Shown here one piece after another: positions 1 through 8,182 of a stretch of DNA of 32,553 bases. The notes below the pieces were generated by a model. It was given only the letters and a program-made list of their open reading frames with translations, searched no databases and had not been told where the DNA came from. Source of the DNA: Sporolactobacillus mangiferae (GTDB lineage Bacteria > Bacillota > Bacilli > Bacillales > Sporolactobacillaceae); NCBI RefSeq assembly GCF_023336505.1, contig NZ_JAMAST010000024.1:1-32553 (forward strand), written 5' to 3'. Position 1 is the stretch's first letter, and each line of letters opens with the position of its first letter. A program made the translations under genes and the position numbers.

Positions 1-2
1 AG

Positions 3-265
3 TTACTTATTAAATTCCGGATGCTTTGACCATTGGTTGGCTGAACCAAGTGCTTTGAGTAATAAAGCTAAAGCAAATATTATGAAAGCCCAGTAGTTTT
101 ATTAGCCCGCAAATGAGCAAAGTATAAAAAGGCCACACCGATAACAAGGTTAGACCAACCCCAAAGTACATTAACAACTGCCGATGAAGGTTTGCCGAAT
201 GGTGTCTGGTTTTTCTGCCCCAGCACACCCTTTATAAAATGGGGAATCCCATTTGCTATAAACAC
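3..265 (-). pseudogene. frameshifted small membrane protein
   Basis: The minus strand from a GTG at 265 encodes FIANGIPHFIKGVLG and then QTPFGKPSSAVVNVLWGW and a hydrophobic helix, which looks like the start of a known type of small membrane protein of about 120 residues (name not known to me). This frame stops at 80. A second frame offset by one base continues with the hydrophobic run AFIIFALALLLKALG and ends FNK with a TAA at 3-5. Joining both frames gives a plausible protein with two or more membrane helices, so a single-base deletion near position 85-95 is the simplest reading. An in-frame TGA lies just upstream of the GTG and no good ribosome-binding site is seen, so the N-terminus may also be lost. 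It lies head to head with a MarR remnant. A sequencing error could also explain the frameshift. Confidence 0.5.
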
Positions 266-331
266 CGGCCATTTCTGAACATGTTTCCTTCAGGCTATTT
301 CGCAAATCATTGCACCAATGAAAAATAGCGG

Positions 332-628
332 ATGGATACAAGCGACCCCGACCCTACTGATGGACGCAAGATCTTGCTGAGTATAACAGCAAGCGGAGCA
401 GTCCTCAGAGAGTCACTCATCGATTTCTGTGATGAGTGGGCAGCTAAGACGATGCAGGCAATCTTCACCAGAGAAGAGTCTCGTATTGTTGTTAAAGCGA
501 CAGATTTGCTTGAACGATTAGCCCGTGCGATAATCTCTTTGAGGATAAACTCAGGAAATATATGGGGAATTGACTGTTTCTGTCCTCACCTTTCACACCA
601 GATTCTGCCCGACTTAAAGCCGTTTTAA
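332..628 (+). pseudogene. MarR-family regulator, C-terminal remnant
   Basis: The reading frame begins within what looks like the wing of a MarR winged helix: DPDPTDGRKILLSITASG matches the family pattern in which D-x-R-D or PTDGR precedes a basic residue and LT-x-x-G. It continues with the typical C-terminal dimerisation helix (FTREESRIVVKATDLLERLA). The N-terminal dimerisation and recognition helices are absent, a TAG stop lies two codons before the first ATG, and there is no ribosome-binding site. The last 25 residues have no MarR character and probably come from read-through into unrelated sequence. I read this as a 5'-truncated, dead gene. The neighbouring frameshifted membrane gene on the other strand could have been its target, but that is inference. 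Confidence 0.5.
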
Positions 629-660
629 TGTTTCAGGTTTTAGCTGTTCTCCATGTTCTT

Positions 661-1077
661 CTATTTATTTATGTAAATAATTGCACGGTCAGGTGTGAGA
701 TACATTTTCCCATATGCATAGCTGATTGAATAGTCAATTGATTTTTTTGATTTGAAGCATGGCAGCTCTGCATATTGAATGACCTGTTTGTCTTTTACAA
801 AAACGAGTAGATAGATATCATCTCGAAAATCAAGATCACTCGGATCTCTAAACTTGAATCCTAATTCTTTATTTATATTTTTCTGCGATGTGTAGGGGCC
901 AAATAGATAGGCTCGATCCCATTTAAAATGTGTGTAGGAATTAATGTCGATGCTCTTTTTATGTTCAGCAAGCGAGGAAACGTTTTTTTCCAATTGAGTA
1001 TTATGTTGCGCGCCACTGCACGCAGTAAGGAGTATTAGCTGTAAAAACAGGACACCCACAGCGATCCATTTTTTCAA
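661..1077 (-). CDS. small lipoprotein of unknown function
   Basis: 138 residues starting at a TTG, preceded by an AAAAAAGG ribosome-binding site seven bases upstream. The N-terminus is a lipoprotein signal peptide: MKK, a hydrophobic stretch, then the lipobox LLTAC with the modified cysteine at residue 20. The mature part has the segment FKWDRAYLFGPYTS, which is typical of a widespread but uncharacterised group of Firmicutes lipoproteins. It should be anchored on the outer face of the membrane. It stands alone, with a promoter-like sequence about 90 bp upstream. No catalytic motif is visible and I assign no function. Confidence 0.75.
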   Translation of the reverse strand: MKKWIAVGVLFLQLILLTACSGAQHNTQLEKNVSSLAEHKKSIDINSYTHFKWDRAYLFGPYTSQKNINKELGFKFRDPSDLDFRDDIYLLVFVKDKQVIQYAELPCFKSKKSIDYSISYAYGKMYLTPDRAIIYINK

Positions 1078-1164
1078 ATTAAGACCTTTTTTCTTTATTT
1101 ATTGGAGGTAATACTAACTTTATCAACATGATTGGAGGAGAAAAAATCTTCTAAAAACCAGTGT

Positions 1165-1191
1165 ATTATAAAAGTGATGGAAATCGGACAA
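1165..1191 (-). promoter_or_regulatory. candidate sigma-A promoter for the lipoprotein gene
   Basis: On the minus strand TTGTCC (1186-1191) is followed after 15 bases by a perfect TATAAT (1165-1170); shifting the -35 to TTTGTC gives a spacer of 16. It lies about 90 bases upstream of the TTG start of the lipoprotein gene. The spacer is shorter than ideal. Confidence 0.4.
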
Positions 1192-1794
1192 AGTAACCAA
1201 TATGTTGAAATTTTTAAAATAGAGTTAATACAAATGCATAAGTTTCTAATCATCATGAAAATCAAAACAAAAGTGACACCAAGTGGCCAGGTTTAACAAA
1301 ACAATATGATTTGGTTAAATTAGCTTTTAGTTTCCTCTTTTATGATGATAAAAAATGGAAAAATATATTTATGATGAGTAAATATCAAATAAAACATGTC
1401 CATATATCCAATGGCTATCATTTATTGCCTTTGTTTTACTGTCAACTGAGAATATCGATTATCACGATGAAGCATAAAAAAATCGGAGGGAGGTATTATC
1501 AAATAGGATTAGAGTTAACGAAATTACACAACCAGAGTTATTTTTATGAAATCATGCAACTAAAAAAAGAGATCGGCATTTAAAGCGTTCGTCCAATCTT
1601 TTCATGACATCCTTCACCAAAGATCTCTTCATCTCCAAAAACTAAAATCATAGAATCGTTCACTTCCAATCCTGTGACGAACTTTAACTCTTTCTTTGTA
1701 TAAATCCTTAACTTCAAGAAACCATGGCACGCAGCGTTTACGTTTATGAGTACAGAAATGGCAATGAAAAAGGGCAAAAATAATTCACTTGAAA
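1192..1794. other. AT-rich stretch with only weak reading frames
   Basis: This stretch holds two marginal open frames: one on the plus strand at 1311-1583 (90 codons, TTG start, no convincing ribosome-binding site, low-complexity Lys/Ile/Tyr-rich composition) and one on the minus strand at 1580-1777 (65 codons, TTG start, a hydrophobic N-terminus that could be a signal peptide, then KLRIYTKKELKFVTGLEV). The second lies just beyond the terminator of the dehydrogenase gene and would need its own promoter, which I do not see. Neither matches a family I recognise. I treat the stretch as probably non-coding or decayed. Confidence 0.4.
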
Positions 1795-1839
1795 AATAAA
1801 ACCTCCGTCGCCTATTGCAGCTTTTTCGGAGGTTTTATT
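1795..1839 (-). terminator. rho-independent terminator of the COG2055 dehydrogenase gene
   Basis: A perfect 13-bp inverted repeat (AATAAAACCTCCG at 1795-1807, CGGAGGTTTTATT at 1827-1839) with a 19-base loop. Read on the minus strand it ends in a T-rich run (TTTTATTTTTC), eleven bases after the dehydrogenase stop codon. Confidence 0.85.
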
Positions 1840-1849
1840 GTCCATTCAA

Positions 1850-2935
1850 TCATGACAATGTTTCCGGCACAGGTACATTCAATTCCTGACCAATTCGTTT
1901 CAGATCCTCAGCAGTCTTGTCGTCTACTGAAACCCCGTTCTCGCTGTTTTCAGCATAATATTTATACTCGCGGTCACCCGGAATCTTAATCTCAGTATTC
2001 GGCAGATGCTCCAGGTTCCGGATTCGATTAAACATGCTCGTGGCATTGTCCCTCAGTGTATCCAAATCACCAAAGAACGACGGATCAATCGTCATCAGAA
2101 ATTGACTAAAATCATGTTTGCCGACACTTGTATCTGCAGAAATAGATCCCTGCGCTAAGATTCCTGTCAGTAACTCGACAACCAACGAATTTCCTAACCC
2201 TTTGTAATTTGAATTATCTTCTCCAATGCCGCCAAGTGTTAAGACACCGCCGCCTTTTTGATGGGGCGTAAAGGCTGCTGTCGCAAGAATATCCTCAGCT
2301 TTCCGGGCATTCTTCACAATTTTACGTTCCTTATCAACCGCCCATTCACCGGGTATTTCCTGATTCTTTTTGTCTAGAACCTGAATTTTACCACTGGATA
2401 CGACGGACGTTGCTCCGTCAAACACAAACGGATGTGGTTCTGCCGGGAAGGTGAAAGCAAACGCGTTTGACCCCAGAAAAGCCTGTGTTGCATTGGGTGG
2501 GACAACCAGCGGTCGCGTATTCGTATTGGCAATTCCAATAAGCCCTTCCTCAACAGCCATTCGCGCCCAATACCCGGCGGTCCCAAAGTGGTTGGAATTT
2601 CGGATGACGGCGATTGAAACAACTGATTTCTTCGTTTTCTCAATCAGCTTATGCATAGCCAGTGCGCAGGCCACCTGACCCATATTTTTGTTGGCATCGA
2701 TCAGTAAACTTGTCGCTGTTTCTTTCAAAACTTTGACTTCATTTTTTGGTTCAATGGTGTGCTCTTTAACCATGTTTACATACCATGCCAATCGCTGAAT
2801 ACCATGAGATGAAATACCGCGCAAATCAGCATCCACCAGTGTATCAGCGAGCAGGGCACTGTTTTCATTTGAAAAACCGATTGCCGCAAATACCTTTTGC
2901 AAATATGTACGTTCAGACTCTGCACTAATTCTCAT
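1850..2935 (-). CDS. Ldh family oxidoreductase (malate/L-lactate/ureidoglycolate dehydrogenase type, COG2055)
   Basis: 361 residues, the usual length for this NAD(P)-dependent family, which is unrelated to classical LDH and MDH. Landmarks are the N-terminal LRGISSHGIQRL segment with the conserved catalytic-region histidine, the central NSNHFGTAGYWA motif, the NTRPLVVPPN stretch and the glycine-rich KGGGVLTLGGIGEDN region. Family members reduce 2-oxo acids such as malate, (S)-lactate, sulfolactate, ureidoglycolate or 2,3-diketogulonate; the substrate cannot be told from sequence. The ATG start has a GGGAG ribosome-binding site seven bases upstream. It is a single-gene unit with its own terminator and a long 5' leader carrying a TATAAT box. 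The protein is cytoplasmic. Confidence 0.85.
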   Translation of the reverse strand: MRISAESERTYLQKVFAAIGFSNENSALLADTLVDADLRGISSHGIQRLAWYVNMVKEHTIEPKNEVKVLKETATSLLIDANKNMGQVACALAMHKLIEKTKKSVVSIAVIRNSNHFGTAGYWARMAVEEGLIGIANTNTRPLVVPPNATQAFLGSNAFAFTFPAEPHPFVFDGATSVVSSGKIQVLDKKNQEIPGEWAVDKERKIVKNARKAEDILATAAFTPHQKGGGVLTLGGIGEDNSNYKGLGNSLVVELLTGILAQGSISADTSVGKHDFSQFLMTIDPSFFGDLDTLRDNATSMFNRIRNLEHLPNTEIKIPGDREYKYYAENSENGVSVDDKTAEDLKRIGQELNVPVPETLS

Positions 2936-3044
2936 GACAATCTCCCTTTCCGTCCTGTAGTTGGTTTCCTACGGATTCGAATTTTGCCTACTGAAAAAAG
3001 CCCTTGCTTTGAAATACAGTTATCAAACAAGGACGATTTTCATC

Positions 3045-3149
3045 ATGATGCCGCTCATTCTCGTGATTCTGACAATTGCCTCAACGCTTATTATACTACA
3101 ACATAAGCTGGGCAAACGTATCAATGACCCATCGTGGATGTGTGCTTAA
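3045..3149 (+). CDS. possible 34-residue single-pass membrane peptide
   Basis: A short frame starting at tandem ATG codons encodes MMPLILVILTIASTLIILQ followed by HKLGKRIND, a hydrophobic helix with a basic tail on its C-terminal side. An AAGGA sequence lies 11 bases upstream. The layout resembles small membrane peptides, but the frame lies on the opposite strand within the leader of the dehydrogenase gene and I recognise no homologue, so it may be a chance frame. Confidence 0.25.
   Translation: MMPLILVILTIASTLIILQHKLGKRINDPSWMCA
3090..3116 (-). promoter_or_regulatory. candidate promoter for the COG2055 dehydrogenase gene
   Basis: The minus strand has a perfect TATAAT at 3090-3095, with a poor -35 (TTTGCC, 3111-3116, 15-bp spacer). 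It would give a leader of roughly 150 bases before the ATG at 2935. Only the -10 is convincing. Confidence 0.35.
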
Positions 3150-3170
3150 TCTCTTCGTTTCTCACCAGTT

Positions 3171-4127
3171 TTACAAATTGCTTAATCCTATTTCTTTCTC
3201 TATTAAAGATTTTATATTGTAATGAAAGATACTTGGTGCCCCATAAGATGCATAGTTCGCGGGCATTTCGATTTCATTTATACGCTCAATGGTCCCTCCA
3301 TGTTGACGCCAATCTGCGGCAATCTGTTTAATTGTGTAGAGATAATCGATCATATCATCTACATCTTTTGCCGTCCCAATGGCTCCATGACCGGAAACGA
3401 CTTTCTTGATCTTTAGTTTTTTAACCTTTTTCAATATATCAATCCAATGATCCGCATTTCCCTGCCTAACATCAGCATGATATCCGATGTGCATCAGATC
3501 AGCCAGGAACAGTATTTGCTCCTTGGGCAGATAAAGAAAGGCATCACTGATTGTATGTCCCCCGCCATAGGTGATAAGTTCGGCCGACATTCTCGCTCCA
3601 TTTAAAATGATCTTATCGTCAAAAGTGATCGTTGGCAGCGTGAGTTTAAACCTTTCCGTATCTTTTATAATCATTGAATATTCGCCAAGTAAATTCTCCA
3701 ACTCCTGACGTTTTTCAGGATTCCTTTCTTGTTCAATCTCTGCCTTTGTTTGATCTAAAAGCCCTGTACTATTCTTAAATAGTTCTATGAATTTGGGCTG
3801 TTGAGCAGCTATTTGTTTTCGTGTAATTCTTGTACTAATAATCGGTACATTATGAAAGACTTGATCCCCATTTACATGATCAAGATGATAATGGCTATTC
3901 AGAACAAGGGTCACTGGTCGGCCCGTTAATTTTTCAGCAGCCATGCGTAAATCGTCGGCAGCCGTAGGTGTAGCGAATGCATCAATTGTTTGATCCCCTA
4001 TATCAATAATTCCCGCATTTGACCATGATCCTGTTCCCGGTATAGAAAGCGCTGCCCAGACACCATCAGCGAGTGCGGTCAATGAAAAAAATTTAAATTT
4101 AGGAAAGGATTCTTTAAACGTGGTCAA
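3171..4127 (-). CDS. MBL-fold metallo-hydrolase
   Basis: 318 residues with the full metallo-beta-lactamase-fold metal site: H79-Y-H81-L-D83-H84, H191 in GGGHT, D210 in FLADL and H247 in SGHG. These bind two metal ions, usually zinc, and activate water for hydrolysis of lactone, thioester, amide or phosphate-type bonds; the substrate is not predictable. A helical insertion at about residues 100-165 separates the first motif from GGGHT. No signal peptide is seen, so it is probably cytoplasmic. The start is TTG with an AGGAG site ten bases upstream, and that site sits exactly in the loop of a perfect palindrome. It lies between the nuclease gene and the dehydrogenase gene on the same strand with wide gaps, so it is probably transcribed alone. 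Confidence 0.85.
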   Translation of the reverse strand: MTTFKESFPKFKFFSLTALADGVWAALSIPGTGSWSNAGIIDIGDQTIDAFATPTAADDLRMAAEKLTGRPVTLVLNSHYHLDHVNGDQVFHNVPIISTRITRKQIAAQQPKFIELFKNSTGLLDQTKAEIEQERNPEKRQELENLLGEYSMIIKDTERFKLTLPTITFDDKIILNGARMSAELITYGGGHTISDAFLYLPKEQILFLADLMHIGYHADVRQGNADHWIDILKKVKKLKIKKVVSGHGAIGTAKDVDDMIDYLYTIKQIAADWRQHGGTIERINEIEMPANYASYGAPSIFHYNIKSLIEKEIGLSNL

Positions 4128-4129
4128 AT

Positions 4130-4150
4130 ATAGTCAACTCCTTTGACTAT
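4130..4150 (-). promoter_or_regulatory. perfect palindrome around the Shine-Dalgarno site of the MBL gene
   Basis: ATAGTCAA (4130-4137) and TTGACTAT (4143-4150) are exact 8-bp inverted repeats around CTCCT; on the mRNA the loop reads AGGAG, the ribosome-binding site. It could be a repressor operator or an RNA hairpin presenting or blocking the site. Confidence 0.5.
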
Positions 4151-4258
4151 TCTTAGATACGGATTTTTAAGTCTCCTGCATGCTTATGATGACTTGTTCT
4201 TTCCTATTGGTGAAACTAGGATTCGTTTACAACTCATTTGAAAATTAATAAATACTGG

Positions 4259-5113
4259 TTATTTAAAGTATTCTTCATCTACCATTACTTGTTCAACCAT
4301 TTTTGTGTGAATCCCGATCTCTAATTTCTTCATGTAATCAGTCAGCATGTCACCATCAATTAGATCAATAGCTGTTGCACCGTCTCTTTTTGCTTCTCTA
4401 ATCGCTTCCCGTGTAAATGTACTGGTCGCTATGACAATGCCTTTTTCTGCCCTGCCTTGCATAGAGTCTCTGAAATTACGAATAACGGCAGAACCAACTG
4501 GGTTCTGATAGCGTTTCGCCTGAAAAGCAACATGAAAAGTCAATACTGGCCCAAGTTTCATGACACCCAACCCATCAATACCTCCATCATTCGGCCGGCC
4601 TTCTATGGATACATTAATAAATCCTAATTCTCGAAGTAACATGCCACAGAGTTTCTCAAAGTCTTTAGGCGAACTTAGATTGATTAACTGCAGTACCTTG
4701 TCTTTCCACCTTTCATTTAGACCCTCATTGCTTTCAACTTCCTCGTCGTCATTACTATCCAATACATATTCTTTGAGTTTAGGCTGTTTTTCAAGAATAC
4801 GTACAGCATTAATAATATCTGCAGAATGAACAAGTTCCGTCTCTTCACCCTTTTGAGTTAACTGCCAAATTCCTCTTTTACTGTTGATGATGTAACCGGC
4901 CTTTTTCAAGTAAGTACGTGCCCAGGACGCCCGGTAGGCTAAAGTCGTGGTCGTTTTATTCCACATGATTTCTGCCTGTTCATCAGGTATAGACAATTCT
5001 TCAATGATGTGGTCATTAATCTCTTCATTCGAAGCCGAGCCGCCTAAATACTTCAGCGCTTTAAAGGTTGGTTCGATGAGTTGATCATATGTATAATGAA
5101 ATTTAGAGTGCAT
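4259..5113 (-). CDS. Mrr-type restriction endonuclease (solitary)
   Basis: 284 residues from the ATG at 5113, preferred over a TTG two codons upstream because GGAAGGGG lies seven bases before the ATG. Residues about 5-95 form the Mrr N-terminal winged-helix DNA-binding domain (YDQLIEPTFKALKYLGG). An acidic linker (DSNDDEEVESNEG) leads to the catalytic PD-(D/E)xK domain: E153 in FEKLCGMLLRELGF, D180 in GRPNDGGIDG, and Q198-A-K200 in FQAKRY. Mrr enzymes cut methylated DNA and belong to type IV restriction, so no methyltransferase partner is needed and none is nearby. A possible promoter on the minus strand is TTGAAA (5270-5275), 16-bp spacer, TATAGA (5248-5253). Solitary type IV nucleases are commonly acquired horizontally. 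Confidence 0.85.
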   Translation of the reverse strand: MHSKFHYTYDQLIEPTFKALKYLGGSASNEEINDHIIEELSIPDEQAEIMWNKTTTTLAYRASWARTYLKKAGYIINSKRGIWQLTQKGEETELVHSADIINAVRILEKQPKLKEYVLDSNDDEEVESNEGLNERWKDKVLQLINLSSPKDFEKLCGMLLRELGFINVSIEGRPNDGGIDGLGVMKLGPVLTFHVAFQAKRYQNPVGSAVIRNFRDSMQGRAEKGIVIATSTFTREAIREAKRDGATAIDLIDGDMLTDYMKKLEIGIHTKMVEQVMVDEEYFK

Positions 5114-5119
5114 TTTCAA

Positions 5120-5507
5120 ACCCCTTCCTCACTGATTCTATCAGATAAATGGATTGTTCCATTTTATTTTCCTTTTTCCCATTCATATGTGCTTATGCCG
5201 TCCTCTTCCATAATAAATCTGTTGCCTCTCATTTTCATTAAAACAAATCTATATTTACCTGTTCTCCGATTTCAACCATTGTATCAATTTTTTATTATTT
5301 ATTTTTGCATACATCTCCATCTAACATAATTTCCCATTTTCGCAACTTCAATTATCATCTATTGTCCTATGATCTTAGGGCCTATATATATTACAATCTC
5401 TTAAATGATTAAATTCAAGTCAAGATTGCTGAAAATCCTTTTTATAATAGCAACTCATCAATATAAAAATAATTTTTGGTTTAATGTTAATATATATCAT
5501 GTAGTGC
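5120..5507. other. AT-rich intergenic stretch
   Basis: Divergent spacer between the Mrr nuclease and the 175-residue membrane protein. It is very AT-rich and has only the candidate promoter elements noted under those two genes. I see no RNA gene, repeat or coding frame that I can support. Confidence 0.5.
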
Positions 5508-5513
5508 TATAAT
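5508..5513 (+). promoter_or_regulatory. TATAAT -10 box upstream of the membrane-protein gene
   Basis: A perfect TATAAT lies about 50 bases upstream of the ATG at 5565. No good -35 is present at 16-18 bp; TTAATA occurs at 15 bp. Only the -10 is claimed. Confidence 0.35.
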
Positions 5514-5564
5514 AATGGTGCTATGTATTCAAAAAACTAATATTTTAGAAAGCGAGGGTGCATT

Positions 5565-6092
5565 ATGGAAAGCAATACAATCAGCAATAACAAAGACTTT
5601 TCTGTAAGTCTGGCTGCTTTTTGGGTAAAGGGCACCATTTTTGTCGATGAACAATTTTTACGTGTAAAAATCCCTAACACCATTCTTTTCGGATTAATTC
5701 CGGCTGGATTACAGAAGGACAGTTCACCACTTCAAGCAATTTCAAATGTTTATACTTCATCCTCGTTCAAGCTGGGACGAATGGCTTTAGGTGCCTTGGT
5801 CTTTTTGGCAGGAATTGCATCATTAGGCAATTTGGGACTTGGAGCAGTTTTATTAGCACTAATTGGATTCTTAATTTTTGGAAGTGGCATTCTTACTACA
5901 TTTTCCTACGAAAGATCAGGTATAGAGAAAAAAATTAATTTACCATTTTTTGAAGCAAACCATGCAAGAGAGTTGGCAGAGCAAATCGAAAAAGCCATGA
6001 GCACATTTCAAGAATCGCGTAATATTACTAAAAATACTGATCGTATCCTAAACCAGATGCAGTCCAGTGGACAGACTAAAGATTCGATTTGA
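5565..6092 (+). CDS. two-helix membrane protein of unknown function
   Basis: 175 residues, ATG start with a GCGAGGG ribosome-binding site. Residues about 15-60 form a beta-rich segment (FWVKGTIFVDEQFLRVKIPN, then LIPAGLQKDSSPLQAI) that reminds me of bacterial PH-like membrane domains with a short sensor strand pattern. Two adjacent hydrophobic helices follow at about 68-90 and 92-114. The C-terminus is soluble and helical (ARELAEQIEKAMSTFQES). This suggests a membrane-anchored cytoplasmic protein. The PH-like idea is weak and I name no function. A terminator follows directly, so this is a single-gene unit. Confidence 0.7.
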   Translation: MESNTISNNKDFSVSLAAFWVKGTIFVDEQFLRVKIPNTILFGLIPAGLQKDSSPLQAISNVYTSSSFKLGRMALGALVFLAGIASLGNLGLGAVLLALIGFLIFGSGILTTFSYERSGIEKKINLPFFEANHARELAEQIEKAMSTFQESRNITKNTDRILNQMQSSGQTKDSI

Positions 6093-6102
6093 TAGAATCA
6101 TC

Positions 6103-6135
6103 AAAAAGATGTCCTGAACTTTAGGGCATCTTTTT
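6103..6135 (+). terminator. rho-independent terminator
   Basis: A 12-bp stem with one G-T pair (AAAAAGATGTCC at 6103-6114, GGGCATCTTTTT at 6124-6135), nine-base loop, ending in five T. It begins ten bases after the stop codon of the membrane-protein gene. Confidence 0.85.
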
Positions 6136-6300
6136 AATGTTGCACATTCATTTCCACCAATAAGAGTTAAGTCCGTATACTTGTGTAAATAGGGTGATCT
6201 GAATATGAGGAAATGCTTGAAATAGGCTCTGCCCCAACTCAAATCCCCGAATAAAGCTGTCCATTAAAACTTCCGTTTATTAGTCCAATCGTAAAATGTT
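6136..6300. other. intergenic stretch between two terminators
   Basis: Lies between the plus-strand terminator at 6103-6135 and the guaA terminator at 6303-6342. I see no gene or structured element. An odd phrase, GGCTCTGCCCCAACTC near 6223, could be a relic of a transposon end, but nothing else supports this. Confidence 0.35.
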
Positions 6301-6302
6301 AA

Positions 6303-6342
6303 ATCAAAAATCAACCCCACCATTCCATTACTTTTGGTGGGG
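6303..6342 (-). terminator. rho-independent terminator of guaA
   Basis: CCCCACCA (6315-6322) and TGGTGGGG (6335-6342) form a perfect 8-bp stem. On the minus strand the stem is followed by TTGATTTTTGATTT. It lies about 100 bases after the guaA stop codon. Confidence 0.75.
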
Positions 6343-6441
6343 AATCATGTTATATTTACTTGATTTTATCCATTCTACCATTTCCAAAACGAGATTAAAC
6401 CAGTAGCTTCATTGCAAACAATATTTGTAAATATTTTCCAT

Positions 6442-7983
6442 TCATTCCCACTCTATCGTCGCTGGGGGCTTGGATGTCACGTCATACACGATGCGGTTGA
6501 CATGTTCGACCTCGTTGACGATCCGGGTTGAGATCTTCTCGAGCACGTCCCATGGGATGCGTGCCCAGTCGGAGGTCATGCCGTCGATCGAGGTGACGGC
6601 ACGGATCGCGATGCAGTGATCGTAGGTACGGCCGTCGCCCATGACGCCGACGCTTTGGATGTTCGGCAGGACGGTGAAGTATTGCCAGATGTCGCGGTCG
6701 AGACCGGCTTTCTTGATCTCTTCACGAAGGATCGCGTCGGATTCGCGTACGAGTTCAAGCTTTTCTTCGTCGATTGCGCCGAGAACGCGGATGCCGAGGC
6801 CCGGTCCTGGGAACGGCTGGCGCCAGACGATGTCATTGGAAAGACCGAGCTCGGTGCCGAGCGCGCGGACTTCGTCTTTGAACAGCGTGTTCAGCGGTTC
6901 GATCAGCTTGAACTTCATGTCTTCCGGCAGGCCGCCGACGTTGTGGTGCGATTTAATGTTCTGGGATGAGCCGCCGGCACCACTCTCGACAACGTCTGTG
7001 TAGAGTGTGCCCTGCACAAGGTAAGAAATGTCCTTGAGCTTGTTGGCTTCGTCCTGGAATAAATAGATAAATTCATTGCCGATGATCTTGCGTTTGCGTT
7101 CCGGATCGCTGACGCCTTCGAGCTTGTCCAGGAAACGTTTCTTGGCATCGACATGAATGAAGTTCATATGAAAATGGTTCTGAAATGTGTCAACAACGCC
7201 TTCTGCTTCGCCTTTGCGGAGCAGGCCATGATCCACGAAGATACAGGTCAGCTGATCGCCGATTGCTTTATGAACGAGTGCCGCGGCAACGGATGAGTCA
7301 ACACCGCCGCTCAGCGCGCACAGCACTTTTTGATTGCCGACGGTCGCGCGAATCTTTTCAACCTGTTCGTCAATAAAGTGTTCCATTGACCAGCTTTTTT
7401 CCGCGCCGCAGATGCCGTAGACGAAATTGCTGAGCAGTTCGTTGCCGTGTACCGAGTGGCGCACTTCCGGATGGAACTGAACCGCATAGATCTTCTTTTC
7501 TGTATTTGCCAGTGCGGCAGCCGGGCATGATTCGCTGCTCGCCTCGATTTTGAAGCCTTCCGGCAGCGTCTTCACACGGTCGCCGTGACTCATCCATACC
7601 GTTTGCTGCTCCGGAAGCCCTTTGAAAAGCGGATTTTCCGTATTGGCCGTGATTTCTGCCTTGCCGTATTCACGGTGATCCGCACGTTCTACGGTTGAGC
7701 CAAAGTGCCTGCTGATCAGATGCAGGCCATAACAGATACCGAGAATCGGAATGTTCAGGTCGAAAATAGCCGGATCACACAGCGGCGCACCCTCATCATA
7801 GACGCTGTTCGGTCCGCCCGAGAAAATAATGCCCTTTGGATTTTTTTCTTTAATCTGTTCTGCTGTCAGCGTATTGGGAAACAATTCACTGTATACGCCT
7901 AAATCACGAATACGCCGCGCAATCAATTGGTTGTACTGACCGCCGAAGTCCATGACCAGAATCAAGTTGTTTGCCTGTCCCAT
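6442..7983 (-). CDS. guaA: GMP synthase (glutamine-hydrolysing)
   Basis: Converts XMP, glutamine and ATP to GMP, the last step of guanine nucleotide synthesis, in the cytoplasm. I place the start at the ATG at 7983: GTGGAG lies seven bases upstream and the product is then 513 residues, the length of the B. subtilis enzyme. A longer frame to 8043 lacks a ribosome-binding site. The N-terminal class I glutamine amidotransferase domain has the triad C84 (GICYG), H171 and E173 (QFHPEV). The ATP-pyrophosphatase domain has the P-loop SGGVDSS at 225-231, and the C-terminal dimerisation domain ends [11 protein letters not shown]. The local base composition is more GC-rich than its neighbours, as expected for a highly expressed gene. 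No purine riboswitch core is visible upstream. Confidence 0.98.
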   Translation of the reverse strand: MGQANNLILVMDFGGQYNQLIARRIRDLGVYSELFPNTLTAEQIKEKNPKGIIFSGGPNSVYDEGAPLCDPAIFDLNIPILGICYGLHLISRHFGSTVERADHREYGKAEITANTENPLFKGLPEQQTVWMSHGDRVKTLPEGFKIEASSESCPAAALANTEKKIYAVQFHPEVRHSVHGNELLSNFVYGICGAEKSWSMEHFIDEQVEKIRATVGNQKVLCALSGGVDSSVAAALVHKAIGDQLTCIFVDHGLLRKGEAEGVVDTFQNHFHMNFIHVDAKKRFLDKLEGVSDPERKRKIIGNEFIYLFQDEANKLKDISYLVQGTLYTDVVESGAGGSSQNIKSHHNVGGLPEDMKFKLIEPLNTLFKDEVRALGTELGLSNDIVWRQPFPGPGLGIRVLGAIDEEKLELVRESDAILREEIKKAGLDRDIWQYFTVLPNIQSVGVMGDGRTYDHCIAIRAVTSIDGMTSDWARIPWDVLEKISTRIVNEVEHVNRIVYDVTSKPPATIEWE

Positions 7984-8069
7984 CCTTTTGCTCCACCCCA
8001 TCTGTTTTGATCGATCCGGCGTGCGGACCATTTCCGTGTCCATAACATAATTTATATAAGTCAGCTATT

Positions 8070-8096
8070 TAAAAAGCCGGAGGCCGAAAGCAGCTT
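8070..8096 (-). terminator. probable terminator between the permease gene and guaA
   Basis: On the minus strand AAGCTG pairs with CGGCTT (one G-T pair; plus-strand arms 8091-8096 and 8074-8079) around an 11-base loop, followed by TTTAAAT. It most simply ends the permease transcript. Because it lies only about 90 bases upstream of the guaA start, it could instead be an attenuator for guaA. Confidence 0.5.
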
Positions 8097-8182
8097 CCAG
8101 TTTCGTTCACGATTTCCATTGTCCTGACGCTCTTATGAATTACTTTCCTATTTTAACAATGAATACGATGTTCATCAACCCA

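Noticed and set aside
6215-6300. Transposon end (GGCTCTGCCCCAACTC).
   Set aside because: No partner inverted repeat, target duplication or transposase fragment was found nearby.
7984-8043. Longer N-terminus for GuaA (start at 8043).
   Set aside because: No ribosome-binding site, and the extra 20 residues have no counterpart in the 513-residue family standard; the ATG at 7983 has a good site.
8044-8182. Purine riboswitch or T-box upstream of guaA.
   Set aside because: No TATA...CCGTA-type purine aptamer core and no T-box sequence (TGGNACCGCG) could be found on the minus strand; only a modest terminator hairpin is present.
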